DNA of 48,885 bases. Origin: Nanobdellota archaeon (GTDB lineage: Archaea; Nanobdellota; Nanobdellia; Woesearchaeales; SM23-78). Shown piece by piece: positions 1 to 7,836 of the stretch. Made by a program: the position numbers and the translations under genes. Location of the stretch: contig JAHJQO010000055.1 of NCBI GenBank assembly GCA_018819305.1, forward strand, positions 1 to 48,885, given 5' to 3'. Positions within the stretch are counted from its first letter, which is position 1. Each line of letters opens with the position of its first letter. The notes under the pieces were generated by a model, which ran no database searches, was not told the DNA's origin, and was given only the letters and a program-made list of their open reading frames with translations.

Positions 1-2
1 GG

Positions 3-137
3 GGAAATAGAAGCCACGCAGGAGCTGTAGCAACAGAAAGAATGTTAAGCTTTGTGCAAACATGCCAATTACAAAATAAGGATTTCTTCCAAGAAGGAAA
101 AAATTATCTTAGTGAGCTATTTAATTTGCGTAACTAG
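3..137 (+). pseudogene. C-terminal end of a transposase (IS66-like), cut by the window edge
   Basis: The open frame enters from the left edge and ends at a TAG. Its 44 residues include the string GNRSHAGAVATERMLSF, which resembles the C-terminal end of IS66-type DDE transposases (GNRSxxGAxTxExLxSV...T). The start lies outside the window, so I cannot tell whether the gene is intact. It is followed by an (AT)n run and the end of the ribbon-helix-helix genes. The family assignment rests on this short motif only. Confidence 0.55.
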
Positions 138-150
138 ATACCAAAGACCA

Positions 151-172
151 ATATATATATATATATATATAT
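151..172. repeat. (AT)n simple repeat
   Basis: An uninterrupted run of about eleven AT dinucleotides lies between the transposase end and the stop of the downstream minus-strand gene. It has no other visible function, though it could melt easily or act as a transcription terminator region. Confidence 0.9.
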
Positions 173-378
173 TAAATGTCATTCTTGCCTAAGATTATTT
201 TTTCATAATACAATGCTTTTTCAGGAAAATCTTTTTTTAATTTCTCTAACACTGCTTGCCTAACATATTCTGAAACTAAGTATATGTCATTTGTAATTTT
301 ACTTAATTCATTCCATAGGCTATTTGGCATGGTTATACTTCTTCGCTCATTTCGTTCAAGTTCAGAATAGTCAACCAT
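172..378 (-). CDS. ribbon-helix-helix (CopG-like) DNA-binding protein
   Basis: This small protein (68 aa from the chosen start) contains the stretch RRSITMPNSLWNELSKI followed by SEYVRQAVLEKL, the strand-helix-helix pattern of RHH/CopG repressors and antitoxins. I chose the ATG at 378 because AAGGTGGT lies 5 nt before it; a longer reading from 396 would sit inside the upstream gene. It overlaps the upstream RHH gene by 8 bp, so the two are translated as a pair. Possible roles are autorepressor or antitoxin. I see no toxin partner, and the nearest neighbours are transposase remnants. Confidence 0.72.
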   Translation of the reverse strand: MVDYSELERNERRSITMPNSLWNELSKITNDIYLVSEYVRQAVLEKLKKDFPEKALYYEKIILGKNDI

Positions 379-532
379 TTTTGACCACCTTTTCATAGAT
401 TTCTTTGATCATCTCATTAATATTAAGAGGTGCAAATAAGACTGAACGAACAAAATCAGATTTTCTTTTAAAACCTGCATTTCTAGCTTTGGCTTCCAAT
501 ATCTTTTTTTGTTCAAAAGTTATTCTAACCAT
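371..532 (-). CDS. ribbon-helix-helix protein, small
   Basis: The 53-residue product begins MVRITFEQKKILEAKA and continues GFKRKSDFVRSVLF, an RHH-like strand followed by two helices, similar to CopG or MobC-type proteins. The ATG at 532 is preferred over an upstream TTG because residues upstream of it do not fit the fold. The start codon abuts the edge of a transposase remnant on the other strand, so the promoter of this two-gene unit lies inside former transposase sequence. The function is probably DNA binding; no target is visible. Confidence 0.65.
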   Translation of the reverse strand: MVRITFEQKKILEAKARNAGFKRKSDFVRSVLFAPLNINEMIKEIYEKVVKNG

Positions 533-534
533 TA

Positions 535-837
535 AGTATTGAGTGTTTTCACAAGGATGCAAAGCAGCATTTAGGACTAGAGGCGTATCAAGTACGTAAG
601 GACCGTGGGATGCAGGTAGTCGCGCTCGCCATACTTACTGCTTATATGCTAGCAATTCTTGTTGCTCGCATTTTGAAAACACCAATTCTATCTCTTAAAA
701 CCATAGGAAAGATGTGCAGATATCTTAGTCTTATTGCATACAAAGGGATTAGGTGGATTAGAGAGATTATATCTAAGCCAATAGAATTCATAAAAACACT
801 AAAAAGGCATGTTTTTGTAAAAAACGCAAAAGTCTAG
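535..837 (+). pseudogene. C-terminal remnant of a DDE transposase (IS4/IS1634-like)
   Basis: The frame contains IECFHKDAKQHLGLEAYQVR, the well-known C-terminal block of IS4-group transposases (IExxFRDAKQxLGLxxYQxR), followed by a hydrophobic helix and a basic tail. An in-frame TAA lies just upstream (526-528) and there is no N-terminal or catalytic D-D region, so this is a fragment. A reading that starts at the internal ATG (610) would look like a 75-aa membrane protein, but the upstream residues show its true origin. Its left end coincides with the start of the divergent RHH gene. Confidence 0.75.
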
Positions 838-879
838 CAAATCAAAAGCTTTATTAAGAAAGAATCTATTTGTTTATAT

Positions 880-2097
880 ATGGTAATGGTAAAAAAAGAA
901 GGTGTTATCCTTGAACCAACAGACTTAGAATTTGAAAATCAGGGAGTCTTAAATCCGGCAGTCGTACAACAAGGCAATACTTTGCATATGTTCTACCGAG
1001 CTGTAAAAAAAGGAAATTATTCAAGCATAGGTTATTGCAGATTGGATGGTCCACTAAACGTTGTTGAAAGATCAAAAAAACCAATTATGATACCAGAATT
1101 TGATTATGAAAAACATAGTATAGAGGATCCAAGAATAGTCTTTCTTGATGGAATCTATTACCTTTTTTATGTAGCATACGATGGAAAAAATGCGTTAACT
1201 GCATATGCAACAAGTAAAGATCTTAAACAATGGGAAAAGCAAGGAATCATAAGTCCTAAGATAACATATGATGAAGCAGAGGATATTTTTCGTTCATCAA
1301 AACTAAAGGAAAGATATTCTTTCTTTGAATCATATTATAGAGATGTTGTTGCACCTGATGTACTACTTTGGGAAAAAGACGCATTCATCTTTCCGAAAAA
1401 ATTTAACAATAAGTTTGCATTAATCCATAGAATTTTGCCAGATATCCAAGTAATATACTTTAATGATTTTAAAGCATTAACTTTGGATTATTGGAAAGAA
1501 TATCTAAAAAAATTAGGTGATTTTGTTGTACTTGAACCCAAACATGGTTATGAGTCACGAAATATAGGGGGAGGTGCTCCTGTTATAAACACTGACAAAG
1601 GATGGCTTATGATATACCATTCTGTTGAGGATTCTAACAATGGGAAGATATATCGCGCAAGTGTAGCTCTCCTTGATAAGAAAGACCCATGCAAGGTTAT
1701 TGGTCGTTTGAATAACCCATTATTTTCTCCTGAAGAGGAATATGAAAAATTAGGAGACGTAAATAATGTTGTTTTCCCTACAGGTACAGCGATTTTTAAA
1801 GGAAGACTTTACATATACTATGGAGCCGCCGATAAGAGAGTTGCTGTAGCTTCAGTAAACTTGAATGAACTTTTGGAAGAACTCTTAGCAACGAAAATAG
1901 ATTTTGATGCTGAAATTGGTTTTATAGCAGGGCAAATATTTAATCTGGGATTAAAAAAAGAGGTGACTTTGACCCAACTAAAAGATACCTTAAAAAAAGA
2001 TGAAAAAACTATTTTAATGGCTATTGGCTGGTTGGCAAAAGATAACAAAGTCCAGTTCCGACATAACAAGGATGAAATAAAAATAAAGACTAAATAA
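880..2097 (+). CDS. GH130-family mannoside phosphorylase-like protein with C-terminal winged helix
   Basis: Residues 1-335 form a five-bladed beta-propeller of the GH130 type, which cleaves beta-mannosides with phosphate. Visible family blocks are LNPAVV (24-29), MFYRA (37-41), EDPRI (82-86), KDAFIFPKKFNNKFALIHR (about 167-185), GGGAPVI (230-236) and YH (246-247). Residues 340-405 are an unusual addition that resembles the DUF2582-type winged helix (GLKKEVTLTQLKDTLKKDEKT...AIGWLAKDNKV). An AT-rich element 25-30 nt before the ATG suggests a leaderless mRNA. The gene lies 36 bp before a glycosyltransferase and near a phosphomannose isomerase, which supports a role in mannose or mannan turnover. 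The exact substrate cannot be read from the sequence. Confidence 0.85.
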   Translation: MVMVKKEGVILEPTDLEFENQGVLNPAVVQQGNTLHMFYRAVKKGNYSSIGYCRLDGPLNVVERSKKPIMIPEFDYEKHSIEDPRIVFLDGIYYLFYVAYDGKNALTAYATSKDLKQWEKQGIISPKITYDEAEDIFRSSKLKERYSFFESYYRDVVAPDVLLWEKDAFIFPKKFNNKFALIHRILPDIQVIYFNDFKALTLDYWKEYLKKLGDFVVLEPKHGYESRNIGGGAPVINTDKGWLMIYHSVEDSNNGKIYRASVALLDKKDPCKVIGRLNNPLFSPEEEYEKLGDVNNVVFPTGTAIFKGRLYIYYGAADKRVAVASVNLNELLEELLATKIDFDAEIGFIAGQIFNLGLKKEVTLTQLKDTLKKDEKTILMAIGWLAKDNKVQFRHNKDEIKIKTK

Positions 2098-2103
2098 TAA
2101 ACT

Positions 2104-2113
2104 TTTATATATA
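2104..2113 (+). promoter_or_regulatory. TATA box of the glycosyltransferase gene
   Basis: TTTATATATA lies about 26 nt upstream of the ATG, the spacing expected for an archaeal promoter that gives a leaderless transcript. Confidence 0.6.
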
Positions 2114-2133
2114 CGTGTTAGTTCTTTATTTAT

Positions 2134-4320
2134 ATGAAACCAGCATGGATTCTTTACATAGGTACATTTCCTCCGAGAGAGTGTGGAATAGCTACATTTA
2201 CAAAAGATCTAGCCACAGCCATGGACAAACAATTTTCTCCTTTGATAAAATCAAAGATTCTTGCGATGAATGATGATAGTACTAATATCTATAATTATCC
2301 CAAGGATGTAATACTAGAGATAAGCGATACAGACATCTCTGAATATATTGAAACCGCTAAAATGATAAACAAAATGGATGCTGTAAAGATGGTTAGTATC
2401 CAGCATGAATTTGGGATTTTTGGAGGAGAATACGGCTCTTATCTCATAGCATTTCTTGAGATACTGGAAAAACCAGTTTTTATAACATTCCATTGTGTTC
2501 TGCCAAACCCTGATGATAAACTCAAGAAAGTTGTTTATAGTTTGGCAGAAAAATCGGAGTCTATAATAGTCATGACCAAGAAAGGAATTGATATTCTCAG
2601 AAATGACTATGGCATAAAAACAGACATAAAGCTTATACCTCATGGTATTCCGAGTGTTGCTTTCAATTCAAGCCAGAAAGAAAAGACGCGGTTGAGCTAT
2701 AAAAATAGAATTATTCTCTCATCTTTTGGTATGATGAATTTTAATAAAGGTTATGAGTATGTCATTGATGCCCTTCCCAAAGTTGTTGAAAAATTTCCTA
2801 ATGTATTATATCTCATAGTAGGCGAAACCCACCCAATTGTCAGAAAAAAAGAAGGAGAGCAATACAGAAATTTCCTTGAGAGCAAAGTTAAGGAGCTTAG
2901 CTTACAAAAACATGTGAAGTTTTACAATAAATATGTTAAACTAAGTGAGATAATAAGGTATCTGGAAGCAACTGATATTTACATGTGTTCCAATAATAAT
3001 CCTAATCAGATAACAAGCGGAACCTTAGCTTATGCTCTAGGAGTAGGCAGGGCAGTAATCTCAACACCTTTTTTGCATGCTAAAGATATCATCACTCCTG
3101 AGAGGGGCATACTGGTCAATTTTAAGGATAAGGATTCGTTTAGTGATGCTATTTTGAAAATTCTTTCAGATCCTGCTTTAAAGGAACAAATGGGAAAAAA
3201 TGCTTACTCTTATACAAGGCATATGACATGGCCTAATGTTGCATTGTCTTACATGGATTTATTTAATAAGTATTTGAACATTACAGATAAATATGAAAAA
3301 TCATTCCCAAAAATAAAGCTCAATCATCTTATCAGACTTACAGATGATTTTGGAATATTTCAATTTGTAAATTACACCCGGCCAGATAAAACCGATGGTT
3401 ATACACTTGATGATAATGCAAGGGCCATGATAGTCTGTTGCATGCATTACAATAAATTCAGGAATGATATTCAATTACAGCATATCAAGACATATCTGAA
3501 TTTCATCAAATATGTGCAACAAGATGGGAGATTGTTTAATTTTGTTGATAATAATAGAAAAATTAATATTGAGCACTGGACAGATGATGCACATGGCAGA
3601 GCACTATGGGCTCTTGGTTTTTTGACTTCCATAAAATCTATTCCGCAGGAATTGAAAGATGAAGCTGAGCAAGTGTTCAAAAAGTCATTAGATATCGCAA
3701 ATAAAATTAAGTCACCCAGGTCAGTTGCCTTTATGATTCTAGGATTATATTTTTATAATAAAGCAAAACCTTCTTCCGAAGTTGTTGCTAATATAAAAAT
3801 GTTGGCAGATCACCTAATTAATATATACAGTGATAATTCTTCTGATGAGTGGCAGTGGTTTGAAACTTATCTTACTTATTCTAACAGCAAATTGCCTGAG
3901 TCCCTATTTTACGCTTATTTAGCAACTAAAGATAAAAAATACCTGTATATTGCAAAACTGACATTAAATTTTTTGATATCTATTACATTCGAAAATAACA
4001 GGTTTGCACCGATTGGTCATGATGGCTGGTATATTAAAGGCGGTCAAAAATCGCATTTTGACCAGCAGCCAGTGGATACAGCTTCTATGGTACAGACACT
4101 TATCTTAGCAAAAGAAGTTACAGGAGAAGAAAAGTACATGAAGAATGCGATTACAGCTTTTCAATGGTTTCTAGGAAACAACATTCTAAAACAGATGGTT
4201 TATGATGAACAGACTGGAGGTTGTCATGATGGAGTTGGCAAATCATCGGTAAATCTAAATCAAGGAGCAGAATCAACAATATCCTATCTTATAGCAAGAT
4301 TGACCTTGCTTGGATCCTAA
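2134..4320 (+). CDS. glycosyltransferase (GT4 type) with C-terminal alpha-helical glycosidase-like domain
   Basis: The 728-aa protein starts as a GT-B glycosyltransferase: IGTFPPRECGIATFTKDL (residues 9-26), then GMMNFNKGYEYVIDALPKV at the start of the nucleotide-sugar-binding half and NNNPNQITSGTLAYALGVGRAVISTP near residue 290. From about residue 395 a second domain begins (DDFGIFQFVNY...GYTLDDNARAMIVC...HWTDDAHGRALWALGFL...). Its regular helical pairs look like an (alpha/alpha)6 barrel of the kind found in glycosidases and epimerases. Such a fusion suggests a glycan-synthesising enzyme with a second catalytic or binding function. The neighbours (GH130, phosphomannose isomerase) suggest mannose-containing substrates. 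Donor and acceptor are unknown. Confidence 0.85.
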   Translation: MKPAWILYIGTFPPRECGIATFTKDLATAMDKQFSPLIKSKILAMNDDSTNIYNYPKDVILEISDTDISEYIETAKMINKMDAVKMVSIQHEFGIFGGEYGSYLIAFLEILEKPVFITFHCVLPNPDDKLKKVVYSLAEKSESIIVMTKKGIDILRNDYGIKTDIKLIPHGIPSVAFNSSQKEKTRLSYKNRIILSSFGMMNFNKGYEYVIDALPKVVEKFPNVLYLIVGETHPIVRKKEGEQYRNFLESKVKELSLQKHVKFYNKYVKLSEIIRYLEATDIYMCSNNNPNQITSGTLAYALGVGRAVISTPFLHAKDIITPERGILVNFKDKDSFSDAILKILSDPALKEQMGKNAYSYTRHMTWPNVALSYMDLFNKYLNITDKYEKSFPKIKLNHLIRLTDDFGIFQFVNYTRPDKTDGYTLDDNARAMIVCCMHYNKFRNDIQLQHIKTYLNFIKYVQQDGRLFNFVDNNRKINIEHWTDDAHGRALWALGFLTSIKSIPQELKDEAEQVFKKSLDIANKIKSPRSVAFMILGLYFYNKAKPSSEVVANIKMLADHLINIYSDNSSDEWQWFETYLTYSNSKLPESLFYAYLATKDKKYLYIAKLTLNFLISITFENNRFAPIGHDGWYIKGGQKSHFDQQPVDTASMVQTLILAKEVTGEEKYMKNAITAFQWFLGNNILKQMVYDEQTGGCHDGVGKSSVNLNQGAESTISYLIARLTLLGS

Positions 4321-4404
4321 TTAATCCTTTTTAGAGTTTTCACAAATACTTTTAAAAATATATAAAGAGTAAACTTTATAAGATAAGTAATTTTATTCAT
4401 TCGT

Positions 4405-4746
4405 ATGGATAAATATGTTGAGAAAAGACCCTGGGGAGAGTTTACTCGCTATACATTAAACTCTAAAAGTACTGTCAAGATCCTGACTATTGAAAAGGGT
4501 AAGAAACTTAGTTTGCAATCCCATAAGATACGTGATGAATTCTGGGTTGTTTTAGATGAAGGGATAAAGATTGAACTTGATGGAAAACTAATATATCCAA
4601 AGGTAGGTGAACAAATCATGATTCCTCATGGAAAAAAACATAGATTATCTTCATTAGAGAAAAGAGCAAGGGTACTTGAGATTTCAGTTGGAGAATTTTC
4701 TGAAGATGATGAGATCCGTTACGAGGATGATTATGGTAGAAAGTAA
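4405..4746 (+). CDS. mannose-6-phosphate isomerase, type II (cupin)
   Basis: This 113-residue single-domain cupin begins EKRPWGEFTRY, the hallmark of type II phosphomannose isomerase and of the C-terminal part of ManC. It continues with KKLSLQSHKIRDEFWVVLDE and a second cupin motif IPHGKKHRL, giving the metal ligands H/E/H. It interconverts fructose-6-phosphate and mannose-6-phosphate and would feed the GH130/glycosyltransferase genes upstream. A TATA-like AAACTTTATAAG about 29 nt upstream implies its own leaderless promoter. It lacks the guanylyltransferase domain found in bifunctional ManC. Confidence 0.85.
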   Translation: MDKYVEKRPWGEFTRYTLNSKSTVKILTIEKGKKLSLQSHKIRDEFWVVLDEGIKIELDGKLIYPKVGEQIMIPHGKKHRLSSLEKRARVLEISVGEFSEDDEIRYEDDYGRK

Positions 4747-4766
4747 GTTTACTTTTCATTAACTCT

Positions 4767-5231
4767 TTAGATTTTCTTTGTATTGATAACTTGCACTCTC
4801 CTCGGGCCGCGGTCTTTGGACGCATCAGCAACTAACTCGCTTGAACTCTGGATTTTTTTACCACCAATATTGAATACCATTTCAATTCCTAATTTCCTGC
4901 ATAATTTATATTCCGGGATATTGCCAGCTTTTCGGTCTCCGCCATTTGCAAAGATATCTGGCTTGATTTCCCTGAGTTCGTGGCAGACAGACATATCATC
5001 TGGTTCAGGTTTGTGTTTTGTCAGTACAACCTCATCTACAGAACGCAGATTCCTTATGATTTCAGCTCGTTCTTCCTCAGGCATAAAGAAATATCCTTTT
5101 TTCGCCTTCAGCCAACTATCATTGTTGACAACCACAATCAGCCTGTCGCCAAGTCTCTTGGCATTATTGAAAAGCCTTACATGACCTATGTGAATAGGAT
5201 CAAATCCTCCTGACACAACTACATTCTTCAC
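4767..5231 (-). CDS. cytidylyltransferase-like nucleotidyltransferase (RfaE/TagD type)
   Basis: The 154-aa protein has the N-terminal signature GGFDPIHIGHVRLF, which holds the HxGH catalytic motif of the cytidylyltransferase superfamily. It ends with the IQSSSEL region that corresponds to the ISST-type motif. The superfamily transfers a nucleotide onto a sugar or alcohol phosphate (heptose-1-P, glycerol-3-P) or onto pantetheine-phosphate. The start overlaps the stop of the upstream HAD phosphatase gene by 4 bp, so the two are translationally coupled. A phosphatase next to a nucleotidyltransferase suggests production of an activated sugar or polyol; the substrate is not known. Confidence 0.78.
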   Translation of the reverse strand: MKNVVVSGGFDPIHIGHVRLFNNAKRLGDRLIVVVNNDSWLKAKKGYFFMPEEERAEIIRNLRSVDEVVLTKHKPEPDDMSVCHELREIKPDIFANGGDRKAGNIPEYKLCRKLGIEMVFNIGGKKIQSSSELVADASKDRGPRRVQVINTKKI

Positions 5232-5980
5232 TTTATCACCTTTAATATCTGTTCTATTAGGATGTCTGCAGGCAGACGTGGACCATCCAATGGTATGTAA
5301 TAATCACCTTTCAGACGCTCCTTATCAGCTGAGACAGCAATACCTGCCTGTTCTAAGAGCTCTTTATCATTGTAGTTGTCACCAATGGCCAACACATTCC
5401 TTTTCTTCAGATTGAAGAATTTTGTAACATTATTGACACCCAGTCCTTTAGTCTGCAGATTCTTCACACCGATGTCATAGGCTTCACCGTTCCAGAGGCA
5501 GTATAGCTCTTCATACTTCTGTGAGATTTTCTCGATTTGTGAAACCCTATCTTTACAATGGATCGTTATTATGAGTTCTTTCGGCTCGAAACCCTTGATA
5601 TTCTTATGTTTCACATAACACAACTCATCTTGGATATCCTTCAGGTAAAGAAAGCTATTGAAATGCTGTTCAATCTTTCCTTGGTTCCATGTCGCACTAC
5701 CATTCTCATAAGTCAGGCTGACAAAGTCCAGCACTTCCCTGAACATTTCCTGAAGCATGTAAAGGCCTCTTCCTGAGTTGATATTAATAAGGAATCTTTT
5801 CTCTTTCAATTTTTTAATCTGCTCAATCTGTTTCGGCGCAATGTGTTTTGTTTCAAGCGTAGTTATACTACCTCTTTGACTTATTCGTGTTCCCCGTTGA
5901 ACCAATACACCATCAACATCAAAGATAATGAGCTTTATGTCCTTGAGAGCATCTTTCGTAAGGTTTTTTATATCTGCCAT
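5228..5980 (-). CDS. HAD-superfamily phosphatase
   Basis: The protein (250 aa) carries HAD motif I IIFDVDGVLVQRG (residues 18-30), a central cap region, and motif IV LAIGDNYNDKELLEQAG near residue 196, with the expected DxDxV and GDxxND residues. The layout resembles Cof-type and sugar-phosphate phosphatases. GGAGG lies 6 nt before the ATG, so it is a translated internal or leadered gene. It is followed by the cytidylyltransferase with a 4-bp overlap and preceded by a tiny membrane-peptide ORF on the same strand. It probably dephosphorylates a sugar phosphate in the same pathway. Confidence 0.82.
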   Translation of the reverse strand: MADIKNLTKDALKDIKLIIFDVDGVLVQRGTRISQRGSITTLETKHIAPKQIEQIKKLKEKRFLININSGRGLYMLQEMFREVLDFVSLTYENGSATWNQGKIEQHFNSFLYLKDIQDELCYVKHKNIKGFEPKELIITIHCKDRVSQIEKISQKYEELYCLWNGEAYDIGVKNLQTKGLGVNNVTKFFNLKKRNVLAIGDNYNDKELLEQAGIAVSADKERLKGDYYIPLDGPRLPADILIEQILKVIK

Positions 5981-6014
5981 TAAAATCCTCCAGCATATCT
6001 TTCTTCGTTTTTTT

Positions 6015-6101
6015 TTAAATTATACTTAATACTCCACCTGCAACTCCCATTGCTAAGGCCAAGCAATTTAAAATCAATGGTATAATTTTTTTTGTGTCCA
6101 T
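6015..6101 (-). CDS. 28-residue hydrophobic peptide (candidate small membrane protein)
   Basis: The ORF reads MDTKKII, then one hydrophobic segment with small residues (LAMGVAGGVLSII), and stops. A TATA-like ATTTAAATAAT lies about 28 nt upstream, which matches the leaderless promoter spacing seen elsewhere in this window. It sits 35 bp before the HAD phosphatase gene on the same strand. I do not recognise it. It may be a single-pass membrane peptide or the head of the operon leader. Confidence 0.4.
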   Translation of the reverse strand: MDTKKIIPLILNCLALAMGVAGGVLSII

Positions 6102-6152
6102 ATAAGTAAATAGAATGAAGGATTATTTAAATATTTGTAATTCATTTTTTGA

Positions 6153-6180
6153 ATTGAATATAATGCCTGTTAAACTCCCC
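6153..6180 (+). repeat. dif-like site 1
   Basis: Left arm ATTGAATATAA, spacer TGCCTG, right arm TTAAACTCCCC. It marks the left border of the module array. Confidence 0.75.
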
Positions 6181-6836
6181 GAACGGAACGAAGTGGAGTG
6201 AGAGTGCAGCGTGGTCGAGGGCTGAAAGCCCGAAGAAGTTGTCGGAAAAAATTTATATAGTTGTGAGGTTTATCAATAGTTATGGAACAATATTGGATGC
6301 CCAAGGAATTAGATTTTGAAAATTTAAAATTGTGTTTAGATAATTATTCACCTGATTTTCTGTATATTAGATTAGTTGGTTCAATGGGTGGTATCACAAA
6401 AGTCAATGAGAGATTAGAGAGCAGAATGCTCAATTTTAGAAAAGACAAATCTGGTTTATATATGCTCATTGATTCAGATGAAGTATTCCACTTCCCTTTG
6501 AAAGATTATCAAAAAGGCTTCTCACTTGCATATGAAAGAATTGAACCAACTGAAGACGGTATTGGAAGAATGATTATGCTAAGCCAGGGAGTAGATCCAT
6601 ATGATCCTAATCTTCCAGAACCAAGAAAATCAACTTTAAGAACAGTATTAGATGATCATTTAATGGAAATAGATTTTGAAGGGAGAATAAACCTTAAATT
6701 TCATTCTTGGCGGGATAAACCACATGGGAAATACTGGACTATTGATAAACTCGGTAATATTCAAGAAGCTATTTTGAAACAGCAGATTGAGTATAGTGAA
6801 GAAGATTCTTAAATTTTTTCCGACAATTGCAATTAA
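6170..6836 (+). mobile_element. dif module 1 (one gene)
   Basis: The module carries one plus-strand gene. A perfect 16-bp inverted repeat bounds it: TTGTCGGAAAAAATTT at 6239-6254 and its complement at 6811-6826. The right copy overlaps the stop codon and touches the next site. A triloop hairpin GGGCT-GAA-AGCCC (6219-6231) lies in the hairpin-rich left flank. Confidence 0.7.
6282..6812 (+). CDS. unrecognised 176-aa cargo protein
   Basis: I do not recognise this protein. It is acidic and soluble, with no signal peptide or membrane segment, and is rich in aromatic residues (YWMPKELDFENLK at the start, WRDKPHGKYWTIDKLG near the end). The only gene of module 1, it sits between the two halves of the module's inverted repeat. 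ATTTATATAG lies about 28 nt before the ATG, so the gene brings its own promoter and probably gives a leaderless mRNA. A role in stress, immunity or defence is possible by analogy with integron cargo, but nothing in the sequence shows it. Confidence 0.7.
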   Translation: MEQYWMPKELDFENLKLCLDNYSPDFLYIRLVGSMGGITKVNERLESRMLNFRKDKSGLYMLIDSDEVFHFPLKDYQKGFSLAYERIEPTEDGIGRMIMLSQGVDPYDPNLPEPRKSTLRTVLDDHLMEIDFEGRINLKFHSWRDKPHGKYWTIDKLGNIQEAILKQQIEYSEEDS

Positions 6837-6853
6837 TCGGTGTTATGTGTTTT
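6826..6853 (+). repeat. dif-like site 2
   Basis: Left arm ATTGCAATTAA, spacer TCGGTG, right arm TTATGTGTTTT. The right flank (6841-6862) is shared word for word with the flank of site 5. Confidence 0.75.
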
Positions 6854-7041
6854 TTCTGCAAGTTCTCAAAAATCAATGATTTTTGGAACACCAAAAACAA
6901 AGTTTTTGATTGAAAAAAAGCCGAAGGCTCAGTTAAATTTAATTTTCCAATCAATCCTACGTTAGCAGACTATATTTTAGGGGGTTTCCGTCTTCAAGGG
7001 CGTAAGCCCAATCTAACAAATATATAGGGAGGAAAATCTTA

Positions 7042-7308
7042 CTAGCCAGTACAATATTTTTCATAGAATTGCAATATTTCATCTGTTTTCTGAGGATTCA
7101 GCGAATAATGAATTTCACCAGTTTTCATAGCAGGAATTATCCATTGGTCTCTTTCTAACTCTTTAATTGCTTGTTTAGTAATCTTAGCTCCTTTTAGATG
7201 AGAAGGCATTCCACCAATAATATTTTCTGTGTGAGAACCACCCCATTTCCTCCATCTAACAAGCTGTATTATAATCCTCTTTTTTACTTCTTCTTTTGTA
7301 TTTTCCAT
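7042..7308 (-). CDS. small winged-helix-like protein
   Basis: The 88-aa protein (RRWRKWGG-type N-terminal part: IIIQLVRWRKWGGSHTENI, then ITKQAIKELERDQWI and TGEIHYSLNPQKTDEILQF) has a helix-helix-wing pattern. Similar small proteins recur in archaeal genomes as putative DNA-binding regulators; I know no assigned function. It is divergent from the HTH gene at 7419, with about 110 bp of shared promoter region that contains two AT-rich TATA-like elements. The pair may control each other. Confidence 0.65.
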   Translation of the reverse strand: MENTKEEVKKRIIIQLVRWRKWGGSHTENIIGGMPSHLKGAKITKQAIKELERDQWIIPAMKTGEIHYSLNPQKTDEILQFYEKYCTG

Positions 7309-7418
7309 ATAGCAAAATAGGATATATCAAAGTATAAAAACTATTGTGTAATTTATGGTACGATATTGTTCCAAAATAGTAATATTTAAATATAAGTTAT
7401 GGTATACTACTCAATACA

Positions 7419-7748
7419 ATGGAAGAAAAATCATCATTTATAGAATTCATGGGAGACTCTCCCACTATAAGAGTTTTGGACTATTTATTGACAGAGAGGG
7501 ATTTAGACTTTTCTATAACAGACATGGCAAAGAATTCCGGCATTGGAAGAACTACATTGTATAGGATATGGTCTGACTTAATAAAAAACAGGATAATTAC
7601 TCCAACCAGAATAATTGGAAAAGCAAAATTGTATAGATTAAATAAGGATAACTTTGTAATCAAAAAGCTTATAGAGATAGATGACAAATTAATGGTTGAA
7701 GATTTGAAGAAACGTTCTGGAAAGAAGGAGATAGAAATTATAGCATAG
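7419..7748 (+). CDS. winged helix-turn-helix transcriptional regulator
   Basis: The 109-aa protein contains a classic wHTH: GDSPTIRVLDYLLTE, DFSITDMAKNSGIGRTTLYRI as helices 2-3, then IITPTRIIGKAKLYRLN as the wing, and a lysine-rich tail. This is a common archaeal ArsR/TrmB-like regulator type. The ATG follows an AT-rich promoter (ATATTTAAATATAAG about 30 nt upstream). It is paired with the divergent small winged-helix gene within the same module, so a local autoregulatory circuit is likely. No ligand domain is visible. Confidence 0.78.
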   Translation: MEEKSSFIEFMGDSPTIRVLDYLLTERDLDFSITDMAKNSGIGRTTLYRIWSDLIKNRIITPTRIIGKAKLYRLNKDNFVIKKLIEIDDKLMVEDLKKRSGKKEIEIIA

Positions 7749-7808
7749 AGATTTTTCTCCTTTACAAATTTAGGAAACCCCCGTCCGTCTATAAAAAGTA
7801 AGAATTTT

Positions 7809-7836
7809 ATTGAATATAATTCCTGTTAGTTACTTT
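7809..7836 (+). repeat. dif-like site 4
   Basis: Left arm ATTGAATATAA, spacer TTCCTG, right arm TTAGTTACTTT. The following flank (TTCCCATACGTA... then CTGCGTCCGCAG hairpin) recurs at 11637-11678 after a decayed site. Confidence 0.75.

Larger units (their letters stand above)
6843..7819 (+). mobile_element. dif module 2 (two divergent regulator genes)
   Basis: The module holds two divergently transcribed winged-helix genes. GGGGGTTTCC (6980-6989) and its exact complement (7773-7782) form the inverted repeat that bounds the genes. Left of it lie stacked hairpins and a decayed site-like sequence around 6945-6972 (AATCAATCCTAC then GTTAGC). The first 110 bp may therefore be a separate, gene-less module. 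Confidence 0.6.

Noticed and set aside
610-837. 75-aa membrane protein starting at the internal ATG
   Set aside because: The upstream in-frame residues show a transposase C-terminal block, so the hydrophobic helix belongs to a transposase remnant.
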